A model generated the notes under the pieces. The model did no database searches and had not been told where the DNA came from. It was given only the letters and a program-made list of their open reading frames with translations. A stretch of DNA of 64,000 nucleotides from Kordia sp. (GTDB taxonomy: Bacteria; Bacteroidota; Bacteroidia; Flavobacteriales; Flavobacteriaceae). The stretch covers positions 16,655 to 80,654 of the forward strand of contig NZ_JAKVBC010000025.1 of NCBI RefSeq assembly GCF_022447245.1, read 5' to 3'. Position numbers and translations under genes: made by a program. How positions within the stretch are numbered: the first letter of the stretch is position 1; each line of letters opens with the position of its first letter. Below, piece after piece: positions 54,834 through 63,859 of this stretch.

Positions 54834-56993
54834 ATGAAGTATATACTTGCATTCCTTTGTTGGTGCGGTTTCTTGAAGAGTTTCGCACAAAAAAGTTCAA
54901 TTCCCTTTATCAATACAGAAATAACGGTTGACGGACAGTTCAATGAAGCTGTTTGGCAACAATCACCAACGCTTACAAATTTTTACAATTACTTACCAAC
55001 AGATATTGGACAATCAGAAAATCAAACAGAAGTAAAACTCTTCCATAATGGAGAATTCTTATATGTACAAGCAATATACAATGATTCCACTGAAGAAACT
55101 CGTGTAAATACCTTGAAAAGAGATGTTTCTATAGCATTTAGTGACGCTTTTATTATTGTGATAGATACCCAAAATCAGGAACAGAATGGATATTTATTCG
55201 CAGTAAATTCATTGGGAAATCAAACAGATGGTTTGGTTGGTCGTGTGAATGATGGATACAATCTGAATTTTAGTTGGAACGCCATTTGGCAATCAAAAGC
55301 AGTGTTAAATGGAAAGAAGAAACAATATGAATTAGCAATTCCGCTTAAGGCGCTCAATTTTAACAAAGAAAATCCAGTATTTGGAATTCAATTGTATGTA
55401 CGAGATATTAAAAACAACTCATGGACAATCTTTAAAAATGTAAAGCGAAACTATCCAACACTCGATTTGCGTTTTACGGAAAAGTTTACTGTAGAAAATC
55501 TTCCAGATATCGCAGCATCGCGGTTTATGGTAACACCATCAATCACGACAAATTATCAAGAAGATATAAGTAACGATACAAACGAAACGACTTTTGTACC
55601 AAGCGTAGATGTACAATATAACTTGACGTCTTCTTTAAAATTAGATGCGACCATTAATCCCGATTTTTCCCAGATTGATGTAGATCAGCAAGTGACCAAT
55701 TTGACGCGTTTTGCGATATTTTTTCCTGAACGTAGAAACTTTTTTCTTGAAAATGCAGATCTATTTTCGAATTTAGGTGTAAATGGCGTCAATCCTTTTT
55801 ATTCCAGAAGAATAGGAGCACAGAGTGATATTCAATTTGGTATAAAACTCTCCGGAAACATTGCACCAAAAACACGAATTGGACTACTAAATGTACAAAC
55901 AGATGACGAAAACGAAATTGCTTCACAGAATTTTACAGCCTTGGTAGGAGAACAGCAAGTATCTAAAAATTTTGCAGCAACGGCATATCTTATCAATCGC
56001 CAAGAAACCAATGATTTTGAATTTGTAGACGATTACAATCGTGTTGCAGGAATCAATATTAATTACAAATCCAATAACAACAAATGGATTGGAATTGCCA
56101 ACTTTGGTAAAAGTTTTAATGATGGAATTGAATACAAAAACAATTTTTATAACCTTGGGATTTGGTACAACCAACGCGGATTAAGGTGGAATGCAGGTGT
56201 TAAAAAAGTAGAACAAAATTATTTGACAGATGTTGGCTTTACACCGAGATTATTCAATTATGATGCTATAAATGATGTTGTGATTCGTGAAGGATATACA
56301 CAAGCAAATGCAGGGATAGAATATCAGAAATTTTATGAAAACTCAAATACATTAAATTCGGTTCGCTATCTCAACTATAGCAATAATACGTATTTTGATG
56401 AAACGGGAAACTTTAACCAATCTTCTCACTTTTTGAATTCTGCGGTATTTTTCAAAGATTTATCCGCGATATATTATGTGATCAATTATGATGATGTAGA
56501 TTTAAAATATGGTTTTGATCCTTTAAGAAATGGAAATTCATTACAGCCAGATCGTTATCGTTTCGGAATCTTAAAAATTGGCTATAATTCAGCCAACAAT
56601 CAAAAGTTTCGTTATCGTTTCAATGTTCAAAAAGGAACGTATTACAGTGGAAAACGAACAACGGCTGGTGCATATTTGAATTATCAATTATTACCGTTTG
56701 CTAATTTAAAATTTAATTATGACCTTAATCATATAAATTTAAATGAATTAGGGAACGAAACCTTTCATTTAGCGCGTTTGACTAGTGAAATTTTCTTTTC
56801 CAATCGTTTAAATTGGACAACTTATGTACAATACAATACGCAATTAGACAACTTTAACATCAACAGTCGCTTGCAATGGGAATACAAACCTTTATCATAT
56901 CTCTACTTTGTAGTTTCAGATAATTTTACACAAAATATCACTCCAAAAAATTGGGGAATTGCTTTTAAAATGAACAAACGATTTGATTTCTAA
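54834..56993 (+). CDS. DUF5916 outer-membrane protein with N-terminal CBM9-like domain
   Basis: A 719-residue secreted protein. After a signal peptide (1-18) comes a CBM9-like beta-sandwich (about 25-200: ITVDGQFNEAVWQQ, EVKLFHNGEFLYVQA, AVNSLGNQTDG), then the DUF5916 part (from about 210) with the motif NPDFSQIDVDQQVTNLTRFAIFFPERR-type segment (about 275-305) and many outer-membrane strands up to a final F. It is probably a surface barrel that handles a ligand, perhaps a carbohydrate, but no function is proved. Its position downstream of the AraC regulator suggests regulated expression. Confidence 0.9.
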   Translation: MKYILAFLCWCGFLKSFAQKSSIPFINTEITVDGQFNEAVWQQSPTLTNFYNYLPTDIGQSENQTEVKLFHNGEFLYVQAIYNDSTEETRVNTLKRDVSIAFSDAFIIVIDTQNQEQNGYLFAVNSLGNQTDGLVGRVNDGYNLNFSWNAIWQSKAVLNGKKKQYELAIPLKALNFNKENPVFGIQLYVRDIKNNSWTIFKNVKRNYPTLDLRFTEKFTVENLPDIAASRFMVTPSITTNYQEDISNDTNETTFVPSVDVQYNLTSSLKLDATINPDFSQIDVDQQVTNLTRFAIFFPERRNFFLENADLFSNLGVNGVNPFYSRRIGAQSDIQFGIKLSGNIAPKTRIGLLNVQTDDENEIASQNFTALVGEQQVSKNFAATAYLINRQETNDFEFVDDYNRVAGININYKSNNNKWIGIANFGKSFNDGIEYKNNFYNLGIWYNQRGLRWNAGVKKVEQNYLTDVGFTPRLFNYDAINDVVIREGYTQANAGIEYQKFYENSNTLNSVRYLNYSNNTYFDETGNFNQSSHFLNSAVFFKDLSAIYYVINYDDVDLKYGFDPLRNGNSLQPDRYRFGILKIGYNSANNQKFRYRFNVQKGTYYSGKRTTAGAYLNYQLLPFANLKFNYDLNHINLNELGNETFHLARLTSEIFFSNRLNWTTYVQYNTQLDNFNINSRLQWEYKPLSYLYFVVSDNFTQNITPKNWGIAFKMNKRFDF

Positions 56994-57176
56994 ACTTCTA
57001 AAAAACACATCGTAAATAATGTCGCCTAAAATAATAAATATATATATTAAAATGATCAACTATAATGGGTTTGATGATTTTTTTAGCGGTTATTAAGATG
57101 CTTAAATCCTCATAAGTGTTTCATATTTATACAGAATGATGTCTATGACCAATCAAATCTATTAGGTAATTGTTTT

Positions 57177-57560
57177 TTAATGATTAATATCAAAATGTGT
57201 TTCAAAAATGATCGAAGGTTGTTCTAATGGACTTTTGTCAACATTGAGAAAATCATACACAGTTTGTTCCATTTTTGTAGCTATCCTATGAATAGCTAAA
57301 GAAGTAAATCTTTTTTGACTTCCTTATTTTATAGGGCTCCAATAAGTTTCAATATGATAATCATGAATCATATTGAGTGAGTTTAATTGTAATAGATGTA
57401 CGTTATAAGTTGTACCCAAATTATAATATTAACAATTCGTTTTAAAGAATAATCAAGCATAAATAAGGAAAAGAGATCATTTTCAAAGTTTTGTATACGG
57501 ATGTTGGTGTCAAAAGCTAAATCTTTAAATTTCGGTAGAATCTGAATAGATTTGTGATAA
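57177..57560 (-). pseudogene. Remnant of an unidentified gene
   Basis: The minus strand reads about 125 codons of protein-like sequence in two frames: SIQILPKFKDLAFDTNIR up to about 57440, then after a frameshift MIHDYHIETYWSPIK, a TAA, and GSQKRFTSLAIHRIATKM to INH and a stop at 57177. The composition is that of a coding gene, but no intact start is found and I do not recognise the family. It lies in the 648-bp space between the DUF5916 gene and the EamA gene. Confidence 0.5.
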
Positions 57561-57641
57561 AATCAAAAAAGAAGAGAAGTGATTAAAAAATTCTCTTAGA
57601 AGTGAAAACAAGATTGTATTTTTGTTATTTGAAAATTCTAC

Positions 57642-58541
57642 ATGAAATTACTCTCAACTAAAGTTCTCATCATCTTGGCATTTTTTGCCATTTACATCAT
57701 TTGGGGAAGTACGTATTTATGGAATAAAATAGCAGTAACGGCATTGCCAGCATTCTTCTTAGCGTTCTTTCGATTTCTATGCGCGAGTATATTGATATTT
57801 TTGATTGCGAAGGTCTCTGGTAAAAAACTTGGGATCACTAAAAAACAACTTAAAAACTCAATATTTGTCGCCTTTCTATTCATGGTTTCTGGAAATGGAC
57901 TCTTTGTTTGGGCATTAAAATATGTTGATAGTGGTTTTGCAGCCTTATTGGCATCTACACAACCTCTATTTGTGTTGTTATTGATGCGTTTGATTGATAA
58001 CAAAAAGATGCAACTCAAGTCTATTATTGGTGTCGTTTTCGGGATTTTAGGAATGTATTTATTGGTGAGTCAGCATGAATTGGTCACGGATGATGATACG
58101 CTCTTAGGGATCTTACTCATTTTTACTTGTGTGATTGGTTGGAGTTATGCTAGTGTATTTGTTTCTAAAGCTGATTTACCTAAAAATCATCTTGTAAGTA
58201 CAGGCTATCAAATGATTATTGCTTCTGTGATGTTGGCGATTGTAAGCTTTTCTTTAGGAGAACAATGGACTTCACCATTGACATGGAATTATGATGTGCA
58301 ATGGTCCATGTTCTTATTAATTGTTTTTGGAAGCTTGGTAGCATTTACTGCATTCAATTATTTATTAAAAGAAGTATCTACTGAAAAAGTTGCCACCTCT
58401 TCGTATGTAAATCCAGTGGTAGCTTTATTGCTAGGTTGGTGGATTTTGGATGAAGAATTAACCACTCAGTCTTTGATTGCAGCTAGTATCTTGTTGGTTG
58501 GTGTGTATTTTATTACTACTAGGAAAAAACAAAATTCTTAA
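57642..58541 (+). CDS. EamA/DMT-family transporter
   Basis: A 299-residue inner-membrane carrier with ten helices in two EamA repeats (start YIIWGSTYLWNKIAV, second half starting near GIVLLIFTCVIGWSYASVF). It matches the YedA/RhaT-like drug/metabolite exporters; substrate unknown. TATTTTTG at 57617-57624 is a -7 box 18 bp before the start. Confidence 0.9.
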   Translation: MKLLSTKVLIILAFFAIYIIWGSTYLWNKIAVTALPAFFLAFFRFLCASILIFLIAKVSGKKLGITKKQLKNSIFVAFLFMVSGNGLFVWALKYVDSGFAALLASTQPLFVLLLMRLIDNKKMQLKSIIGVVFGILGMYLLVSQHELVTDDDTLLGILLIFTCVIGWSYASVFVSKADLPKNHLVSTGYQMIIASVMLAIVSFSLGEQWTSPLTWNYDVQWSMFLLIVFGSLVAFTAFNYLLKEVSTEKVATSSYVNPVVALLLGWWILDEELTTQSLIAASILLVGVYFITTRKKQNS

Positions 58542-58712
58542 TGTAATTCTTGAATATAAAACGAATCTAAAATATGATTTTTATATTTGAAAGAATTTTC
58601 TTGTGTATGTAAAAGCTTTTGGATTTTACCAAATTATCATATTAGCTATACGTAGGTATGTTTTGTTCTCAACTTGTAATGTACTTTTACTATATAATTT
58701 AAATTGGTCATC

Positions 58713-59000
58713 ATGAAAAAACTATCAAATGCTATATTAACAGGAGTCATTTTTGCTTTTGTTGTCTCTATTTTGATTTACATTGGACTTGCCGGAATGT
58801 ATGCATGGGATTGGGCAATTGATATATCTAGATCATTTGGATTACTTATTATCAGAGCAATTGTTGTGGTATTTTTGACCATTCCAAGTTTATTTTTGAT
58901 TCCGTTTGAAAATGGTATTGAAATAATTTCTGTAATTAAGATTCCAGCACTTATAGCATTGATAGTTGGTTTTTTATACAGTCTTTTTATAAAAAAGTAA
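58713..59000 (+). CDS. Small membrane protein of unknown function
   Basis: The 95-residue protein from the ATG at 58713 has about three membrane helices (about 8-28, 42-65 and 75-92) and no other motif. It stands alone on the plus strand, 171 bp after the EamA gene. A start at TTG 58704 is possible but less likely. Confidence 0.6.
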   Translation: MKKLSNAILTGVIFAFVVSILIYIGLAGMYAWDWAIDISRSFGLLIIRAIVVVFLTIPSLFLIPFENGIEIISVIKIPALIALIVGFLYSLFIKK

Positions 59001-59173
59001 TTAAAAATCATTCCTTTAAGGCTTTTTCAATACTATTGCTATTTATTGTAATATAGCGATCATCTCATATCATGAACATAGCAGGAACTAAAAATAAGTT
59101 TCTGTTTTTTTAAAGCTTACAGCTCATAGTAACAATCTTATTTTTAAAATATGGGTATATTGCTTTTAAAAGA

Positions 59174-59755
59174 CTAACCGTTTAGAACATTTAAGAAGAT
59201 GGTTGCTGCAATACCAAATCCAGCACCAGAGATGAAAATATTCCATTTTAAATGTTCTCCTTTGATGACTTTTGTATACAGCCACAAAGCAATCATAAAA
59301 AGAAAAACGATAAACAATTGCCCTACTTCAATGCCAACGTTAAACAAAAATAATGGTGTAATTATATCATCACCAAATAACATAAACTTAAAGTTACTGG
59401 CAAAGGCCAAACCATGAATCAACCCAAAAATAAGCGCAATTAGATATTTAAATTTAGCATCAGAAAATTTAGCTCTTTTATCATAGTTCACAATATTAGC
59501 AATTGCAGTAATCATGATGGTAAAAGGAATTAGTAATTCTATGATAGTCGGATTGGTTGGAATGATGTCTAATGAACTAAGGATGAGAGTAACGCTGTGA
59601 CCTATAGTAAATGCTGTAATAATTATCAACACTTGTTTCCATTGAGTTAATTTAAAGGCGGCACACAAAGTCATGACAAATAATAAATGGTCGTAGGCAT
59701 TTATATCAACAATATGTTCCCAACCATTTGTAAAAAAAGCACTGTAATTATTCAT
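59174..59755 (-). CDS. HupE/UreJ-family metal permease-like protein
   Basis: A 193-residue membrane protein of about six to seven helices with DHLLFVMTL (near residue 22) and GLIHGLAFAS (near 113), the two His-bearing signatures of HupE/UreJ_2 proteins. Family members transport nickel or cobalt in some bacteria. It is the last gene of a minus-strand trio with an HMA-domain lipoprotein and a DUF6702 protein, spaced 11 bp after the latter, so a metal role is supported by context. Confidence 0.88.
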   Translation of the reverse strand: MNNYSAFFTNGWEHIVDINAYDHLLFVMTLCAAFKLTQWKQVLIIITAFTIGHSVTLILSSLDIIPTNPTIIELLIPFTIMITAIANIVNYDKRAKFSDAKFKYLIALIFGLIHGLAFASNFKFMLFGDDIITPLFLFNVGIEVGQLFIVFLFMIALWLYTKVIKGEHLKWNIFISGAGFGIAATIFLNVLNG

Positions 59756-59766
59756 ATATAAAAGAT

Positions 59767-60297
59767 TTATAGCTTATGTGAATAGGCGAATTTTTCAATT
59801 TTACTTTCAAAACTATATTGAGGTAAAAAAGGAGGTATTCGTAATGTGACCCAGTTTGATTGTTGGTAATAAAATTCATCGAAAAGCAACTCGTTTTCAA
59901 TATAAATTTCATCTCCTTTTTTTAGGCTAACACGATTTTCAGAAAACTCTATCGAGAGTACATTTTCTTGAGCATGTACTTTATAATTTTTAAAGTGTAA
60001 GGGAAGCTTTCTATTATTTACAAAAATTCTGTATTTCTCCCTAAAATAACTTTGATTTTCTATTTTATCATTGTCTGTTATTTCTGAGTTACGAACCCTT
60101 AAAAATAAACTTGAATTTATGACAGGGGCAAAATCATCAATAAAAACTTTACATTCCATTTTCATAGTTTTCGTCTTAGCATCATACTTAATTTCCGATG
60201 AAGTAAGTTTTAAAGGATGTTCTTTTGAATGCTTTACAGGAGATGAAAAAAATAATGTACTGAGCAATAAATAAATTATTTGTAATCTGAATGTCAT
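59767..60297 (-). CDS. DUF6702-family secreted protein
   Basis: The 176-residue protein has an N-terminal signal (about 1-18) and a beta-rich domain (HPLKLTSSEIKYDAKTKTMK, KVFIDDFAPVIN, YKVHAQENVLSIEF). It matches the DUF6702 group commonly seen beside HupE/UreJ-type proteins in Flavobacteriaceae. Function not known; possibly a periplasmic metal-handling partner. Middle gene of the trio; 16 bp after the HMA lipoprotein, 11 bp before the HupE gene. Confidence 0.82.
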   Translation of the reverse strand: MTFRLQIIYLLLSTLFFSSPVKHSKEHPLKLTSSEIKYDAKTKTMKMECKVFIDDFAPVINSSLFLRVRNSEITDNDKIENQSYFREKYRIFVNNRKLPLHFKNYKVHAQENVLSIEFSENRVSLKKGDEIYIENELLFDEFYYQQSNWVTLRIPPFLPQYSFESKIEKFAYSHKL

Positions 60298-60313
60298 TAT
60301 TAAAAAGATTAAA

Positions 60314-60628
60314 TTATTTACAAGGAAGTATTGCTTTTAAACTCTTGACTTTGTTCTTTAACATTTCAGAAGTTGTTGTTGGGTTGTATACAACAGAAAC
60401 TTTTTTAGTATGTAAGTTTAATATAGCTTGTTTTACACCTTTTTCCTTCAGCAAATTATCTTCCATGATTTGTTGACAATTTTTACAACCAGCGTTAGAA
60501 ACAGGTAATACCAATACAGCATCTGTATCACCAACCACAAGCATTCTTTCTTCTTCTGGAAAACCCTTACAGGAGGTAAACGTTAGTGTTAGGCTGCTTA
60601 GTATCAAAATAGCTAATATAACTCGCAT
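60314..60628 (-). CDS. Heavy-metal-associated domain lipoprotein
   Basis: From the ATG at 60628 the 104-residue protein has a lipobox (TFTSC, Cys20) and an HMA-type ferredoxin-like domain with Cys48-x2-Cys51 (GCKNC) in a MEDNL helix. That CxxC pair normally binds Cu(I), Zn or Hg; here the domain is exposed in the periplasm on a lipid anchor, unlike the cytoplasmic chaperones. The frame can be read from 60664, but that region holds the operator and promoter, so 60628 is preferred. First gene of the operon to 59174. Confidence 0.88.
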   Translation of the reverse strand: MRVILAILILSSLTLTFTSCKGFPEEERMLVVGDTDAVLVLPVSNAGCKNCQQIMEDNLLKEKGVKQAILNLHTKKVSVVYNPTTTSEMLKNKVKSLKAILPCK

Positions 60629-60637
60629 AAAAATCAC

Positions 60638-60669
60638 TTTAATGCAACTATGTTGCGTTAGCAAATATA
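60638..60669 (-). promoter_or_regulatory. Palindromic operator and promoter of the HMA/HupE operon
   Basis: GCAAC-TAT-GTTGC (60644-60656), extended to TAAnGCAAC-TAT-GTTGCnTTA, is the same dyad as at 1812-1824. On the minus strand TATATTTG (60662-60669 in plus coordinates), a full -7 box, lies just upstream, so the dyad covers the expected transcription start. This fits a repressor of the Fur/Zur metal type; the protein is not encoded in the window. Confidence 0.65.
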
Positions 60670-61165
60670 TAAAATATTAATGACTTTAAAATTTTTAAAA
60701 AATAAATAGAATCCTATGATGGAAAAGAAGTATGGAATAAAAAAAGCCTTCACAAGGAAGGCTTGGGTCATATTCAACTAACTAAGCTAAAAAATCAACT
60801 TAATTATGTATATAACAACCATATCATTGTTTACCCTACAACAAATCAAGCATTAAAGTTCATTCTTTATGTAAATGAGGTTTACTTTAGAATTAGCCAA
60901 AGATTCTTTTAAAGTTTTTAATTTTTTTGTCTTAAAAAGGAAACCAACATTTCTGTCTCGAACTATCTTTACAGGTATTAATTAATAAAGAAGATACATC
61001 TGTATAGAACTATTACATATTATCAGAAAATAGGTAGAACAACATTGGATTTAAGGAAAACTAACAGATTAAAAACCGCTCTTAAAAACTCAATTCAAAA
61101 ATAAAACGATTTGGTTGTTACGTTTTGCGCAAAACCAATACCCATTTCTATAAATAATTCAACAG
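60670..61165. other. Gene-free region with an orphan minus-strand terminator
   Basis: AAGCCTT (60744-60750) and AAGGCTT (60758-60764) form a hairpin followed on the minus strand by a T-run, so it ends a transcript coming from the right. No minus-strand gene lies between it and 62516. The 400 bp to the right hold no open frame, so a small RNA or an antisense transcript is possible. Nothing else was seen. Confidence 0.5.
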
Positions 61166-62410
61166 ATGAATACAGAAGAATTCCAACAAAAGTCTTGGAG
61201 TCCATTGCAAAAAATAACTTTTAGACTACTTTTTACTTATATTATTTTATATGTTTTAACCTTGTTATTATCTCCATTATTAGAATCAACACTACGTTGG
61301 TTTGGAACAAATATTCTTGGTTATACGAATGAAATAAAGTTAGAAAGTACTGGAAGCGGTGATCGAAGCTTTGATTATGTTCGATTGGTTTTTAGTCTAT
61401 TGTTAACATTCATTATTACGGGACTTTGGTCATTACTGGATACTAAAAGAAAAAACTACCAACAACATTTTAATTTATTGACCCGAATTATCAGAGTGAT
61501 TTTATTATTAGCCATGTTGCTTTATGGTTTTGGAAAACTATTCAAAGGACAATTTGCGGATCATAGTTTTGAAAAACTAGTTCAAACAGTTGGCGAACTT
61601 TCTCCTATGGGATTGGCATGGACGTTTATGGGACATTCTTTTGCGTACAATATATTTATTGCGCTTTCAGAAATAATAGGTGGTGTGTTGTTGCTATCTA
61701 AACGAACAAAAACATTGGGAAGTATCATTATTTTAGGAGTAATGACGAATGTGTTTATGATGAATATGACCTATGATATTCCTGTAAAACTAGTGTCTTT
61801 TCATATCATTTTGTTAGCATTGGTATTGCTTTATACAGATAAAGATCGACTGCTTCATTTCTTTTTCAAAAACAAGAATGTACCACAAAGTAACTATGAG
61901 CCAGCGTTTAAGAATCCAAAAACACAAACAGCTGTATCTTCTATTAAGAAACTAGTTTTAGTACTCATTTTAGCTACTGTTTCAATTCAATTGCTAGTAC
62001 AATTCAAAATAAGAGATCAGTTAAAAGAAAAATCAGCACTGTATGGATTGTGGAAAGCTGATTCATTTCAAAAAAACAGTCAGATTTTACAACCCTTAAC
62101 TAACGATACATACCGTTGGGAATACTTTATCTTTGAAGAAAAAAACAAAGCTGTTATAAAAAGAATGACGGGAGAAATAGACAGGTTTGAGGTAACCGTA
62201 GATACTGTAAAACATCAACTAACATTTTCTTCAGAAAAAAATAGTGACAAGCTAATGATTTCATACAAAAAGTTAAATGCTAATCATTTAGAATTTAAAG
62301 GCGTTTTTTATGGAGACACACTCACCATTTCTTTTAAAAAAATGACACGAGAAGATTTTACCCTTACCAATCGCAAGTTTCATTGGATTAATGAACAATC
62401 TTTTCAATAA
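61166..62410 (+). CDS. DoxX-like membrane protein
   Basis: The 414-residue protein has an extended membrane part (about 20-235; helices around 22, 75, 105, 160, 195) with a DoxX-like helix bundle (RVILLLAMLLYGFGKLFKGQF, PMGLAWTFMGHSFAYNIFIALSEIIGGVLLL) and, after a further helix near 265-280, a soluble C-terminal beta domain of about 130 residues. The family is loosely defined (oxidase-associated or terminal-quinol type in archaea; unknown in Flavobacteria). No operon partner is evident. Confidence 0.78.
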   Translation: MNTEEFQQKSWSPLQKITFRLLFTYIILYVLTLLLSPLLESTLRWFGTNILGYTNEIKLESTGSGDRSFDYVRLVFSLLLTFIITGLWSLLDTKRKNYQQHFNLLTRIIRVILLLAMLLYGFGKLFKGQFADHSFEKLVQTVGELSPMGLAWTFMGHSFAYNIFIALSEIIGGVLLLSKRTKTLGSIIILGVMTNVFMMNMTYDIPVKLVSFHIILLALVLLYTDKDRLLHFFFKNKNVPQSNYEPAFKNPKTQTAVSSIKKLVLVLILATVSIQLLVQFKIRDQLKEKSALYGLWKADSFQKNSQILQPLTNDTYRWEYFIFEEKNKAVIKRMTGEIDRFEVTVDTVKHQLTFSSEKNSDKLMISYKKLNANHLEFKGVFYGDTLTISFKKMTREDFTLTNRKFHWINEQSFQ

Positions 62411-62450
62411 GTACTGTACGATCAGCGCTAAGGAAAGCGTATATAATACA

Positions 62451-62489
62451 AAAAGGGAACTTTGTCCATTAAAACCAAAGTTCCCTTTT
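62451..62489. terminator. Bidirectional terminator between DoxX-like and DUF4494 genes
   Basis: A 14-bp stem AAAAGGGAACTTTG / CAAAGTTCCCTTTT with an 11-nt loop; A- and T-tracts on both sides serve the two convergent genes. Confidence 0.88.
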
Positions 62490-62515
62490 GTATTTAGTAT
62501 ATAAACTAATAAATA

Positions 62516-63076
62516 TTATTCTGTGTCAGCAGTTAAGCTATCCACTAAGGCTAAATCTTCATCGATTTCATTAGTCGTAGGGACAGAATCTTTCAAAGCC
62601 ATAAACTTTTCTAACTCTTTGGTTTCACTTTCTTCTCCAGAAAAATAAGGAAAAACGTCCATAATTGGAGATTCAGCAATGGCAGGAATCGTAAATTCTG
62701 CCATCGTATCTTTCATAGCAGTCATGGTATTTTCATACGCTTCTTTCACATCATTTCCTTGAATCAACAAATACTGATTCGTTTTGCGTTCTTTTCCGCT
62801 TTCTTCATCAAAGGCAATCAAACTTACTTTGCACTTAAACCAACGATCCGAATTCTCAAACGGATGGATTTCTGCATAATTCGCTACTTTGATATTCGTT
62901 ATCTTAATTTCTTCGCCTTCTCGTAAATACGCAGCCATTTCTTGGGTAATTCTACTTTCTGCTTCCGTATACGAAATAGCATCTACTAAAAATGGTTCTG
63001 TTTTTAGCTTATACTCACCAGTTTCCTCTTCTAATTTTCTATATTTTATCTTGCATTCATACCAAGTTGCACTCAT
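62516..63076 (-). CDS. DUF4494 domain protein
   Basis: The 186-residue protein begins with the DUF4494 pattern (TWYECKIKYRKLEEETGEYK, FLVDAISYTEAESRI). It has no signal peptide and a highly acidic C-terminus. The family is typical of Bacteroidota and has no known function. Single gene, start ATG at 63076. Confidence 0.9.
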   Translation of the reverse strand: MSATWYECKIKYRKLEEETGEYKLKTEPFLVDAISYTEAESRITQEMAAYLREGEEIKITNIKVANYAEIHPFENSDRWFKCKVSLIAFDEESGKERKTNQYLLIQGNDVKEAYENTMTAMKDTMAEFTIPAIAESPIMDVFPYFSGEESETKELEKFMALKDSVPTTNEIDEDLALVDSLTADTE

Positions 63077-63266
63077 AATCTATATTGTTTTTTGGACGCC
63101 AAATATAGGATTTCTACTAAGCTAAAAATTGCAAAAACTAAAATAAATATTCACAATTTTTAGTTGAATTTTGTAGTAAGTTTAGGGTTAGGGAGTTAGG
63201 TTTTTTTTGGTGTAGGCAAAGTTATTTTAGTTATTAATATTTAATTTTTTAATGAAAAAAGAAAAA

Positions 63267-63521
63267 TTATTTGAGCTTAAATAATGCCTTAGCTTTAATT
63301 GCTGAAATTAAGTTAGATTCAATATCAATTTTTGAAGAATGAAATTGTTGAAAAGATTCATTAATTTCATTTATTAAAGAAAATTCATCATATATGGGAT
63401 CATATAGTATTCTTTTTCGAATCCTAGCTAATCCATTAGCTATTAATACATAAAAATCTTCAAAATCACCATTTATATTTGTTGAAAGCAATTTAAGATG
63501 GTTCAGATCTTCAACTAACAT
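63267..63521 (-). CDS. Hypothetical small protein
   Basis: From the ATG at 63521 the protein has 84 residues, hydrophilic and mostly helical, with no motif I recognise. The frame can be extended to 63557, but this would overlap the divergent gene at 63548. It may be a real gene since codon use looks ordinary; function unknown. Confidence 0.5.
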   Translation of the reverse strand: MLVEDLNHLKLLSTNINGDFEDFYVLIANGLARIRKRILYDPIYDEFSLINEINESFQQFHSSKIDIESNLISAIKAKALFKLK

Positions 63522-63547
63522 TTTTTTAAATTTGTATATTGTAAAAT

Positions 63548-63806
63548 ATGAAATCATTTCCGAAAAGAGAATATTTTTTTAATTATACTATTAAGGCTCT
63601 GAATGAATTAGGAGGCTCTAGGGCATTTACTAGAGAGGCTACAATAGAAGCATCTAGCGATGGAGCTCCAGTTATTTACTTAATAGATGGAGATTTGTTG
63701 GTTGAAAAACTTAAAGAACTAAGACATTGGAGTTTCTGTTGAATTTAAAGAAGAGATAACAATTGATGAAGAATGGTATAAAAATTTTAATAAATACTAT
63801 TTATAA
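63548..63806 (+). pseudogene. Small hypothetical gene with a frameshift near its end
   Basis: The frame from 63548 reads MKSFPKREYFFNYTIKALNE and on through TREATIEASSDGAPVIYLI to a TGA at 63742. One base earlier the continuing frame gives DIGVSVEFKEEITIDEEWYK and a stop at 63806, which looks like the natural C-terminus. A one-base change near 63720 thus splits the gene. Divergent to the hypothetical gene at 63267-63521. Sequencing error is possible. Confidence 0.5.
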
Positions 63807-63859
63807 ATTAGGAGTATCTTAATAGTTTACAAGAATCCTTGGAAGCCAATAACACGTAT

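Noticed and set aside
54522..54890. Open frame of 122 codons on the minus strand
   Set aside because: It is antisense to the NTF2-like gene and has no family features.
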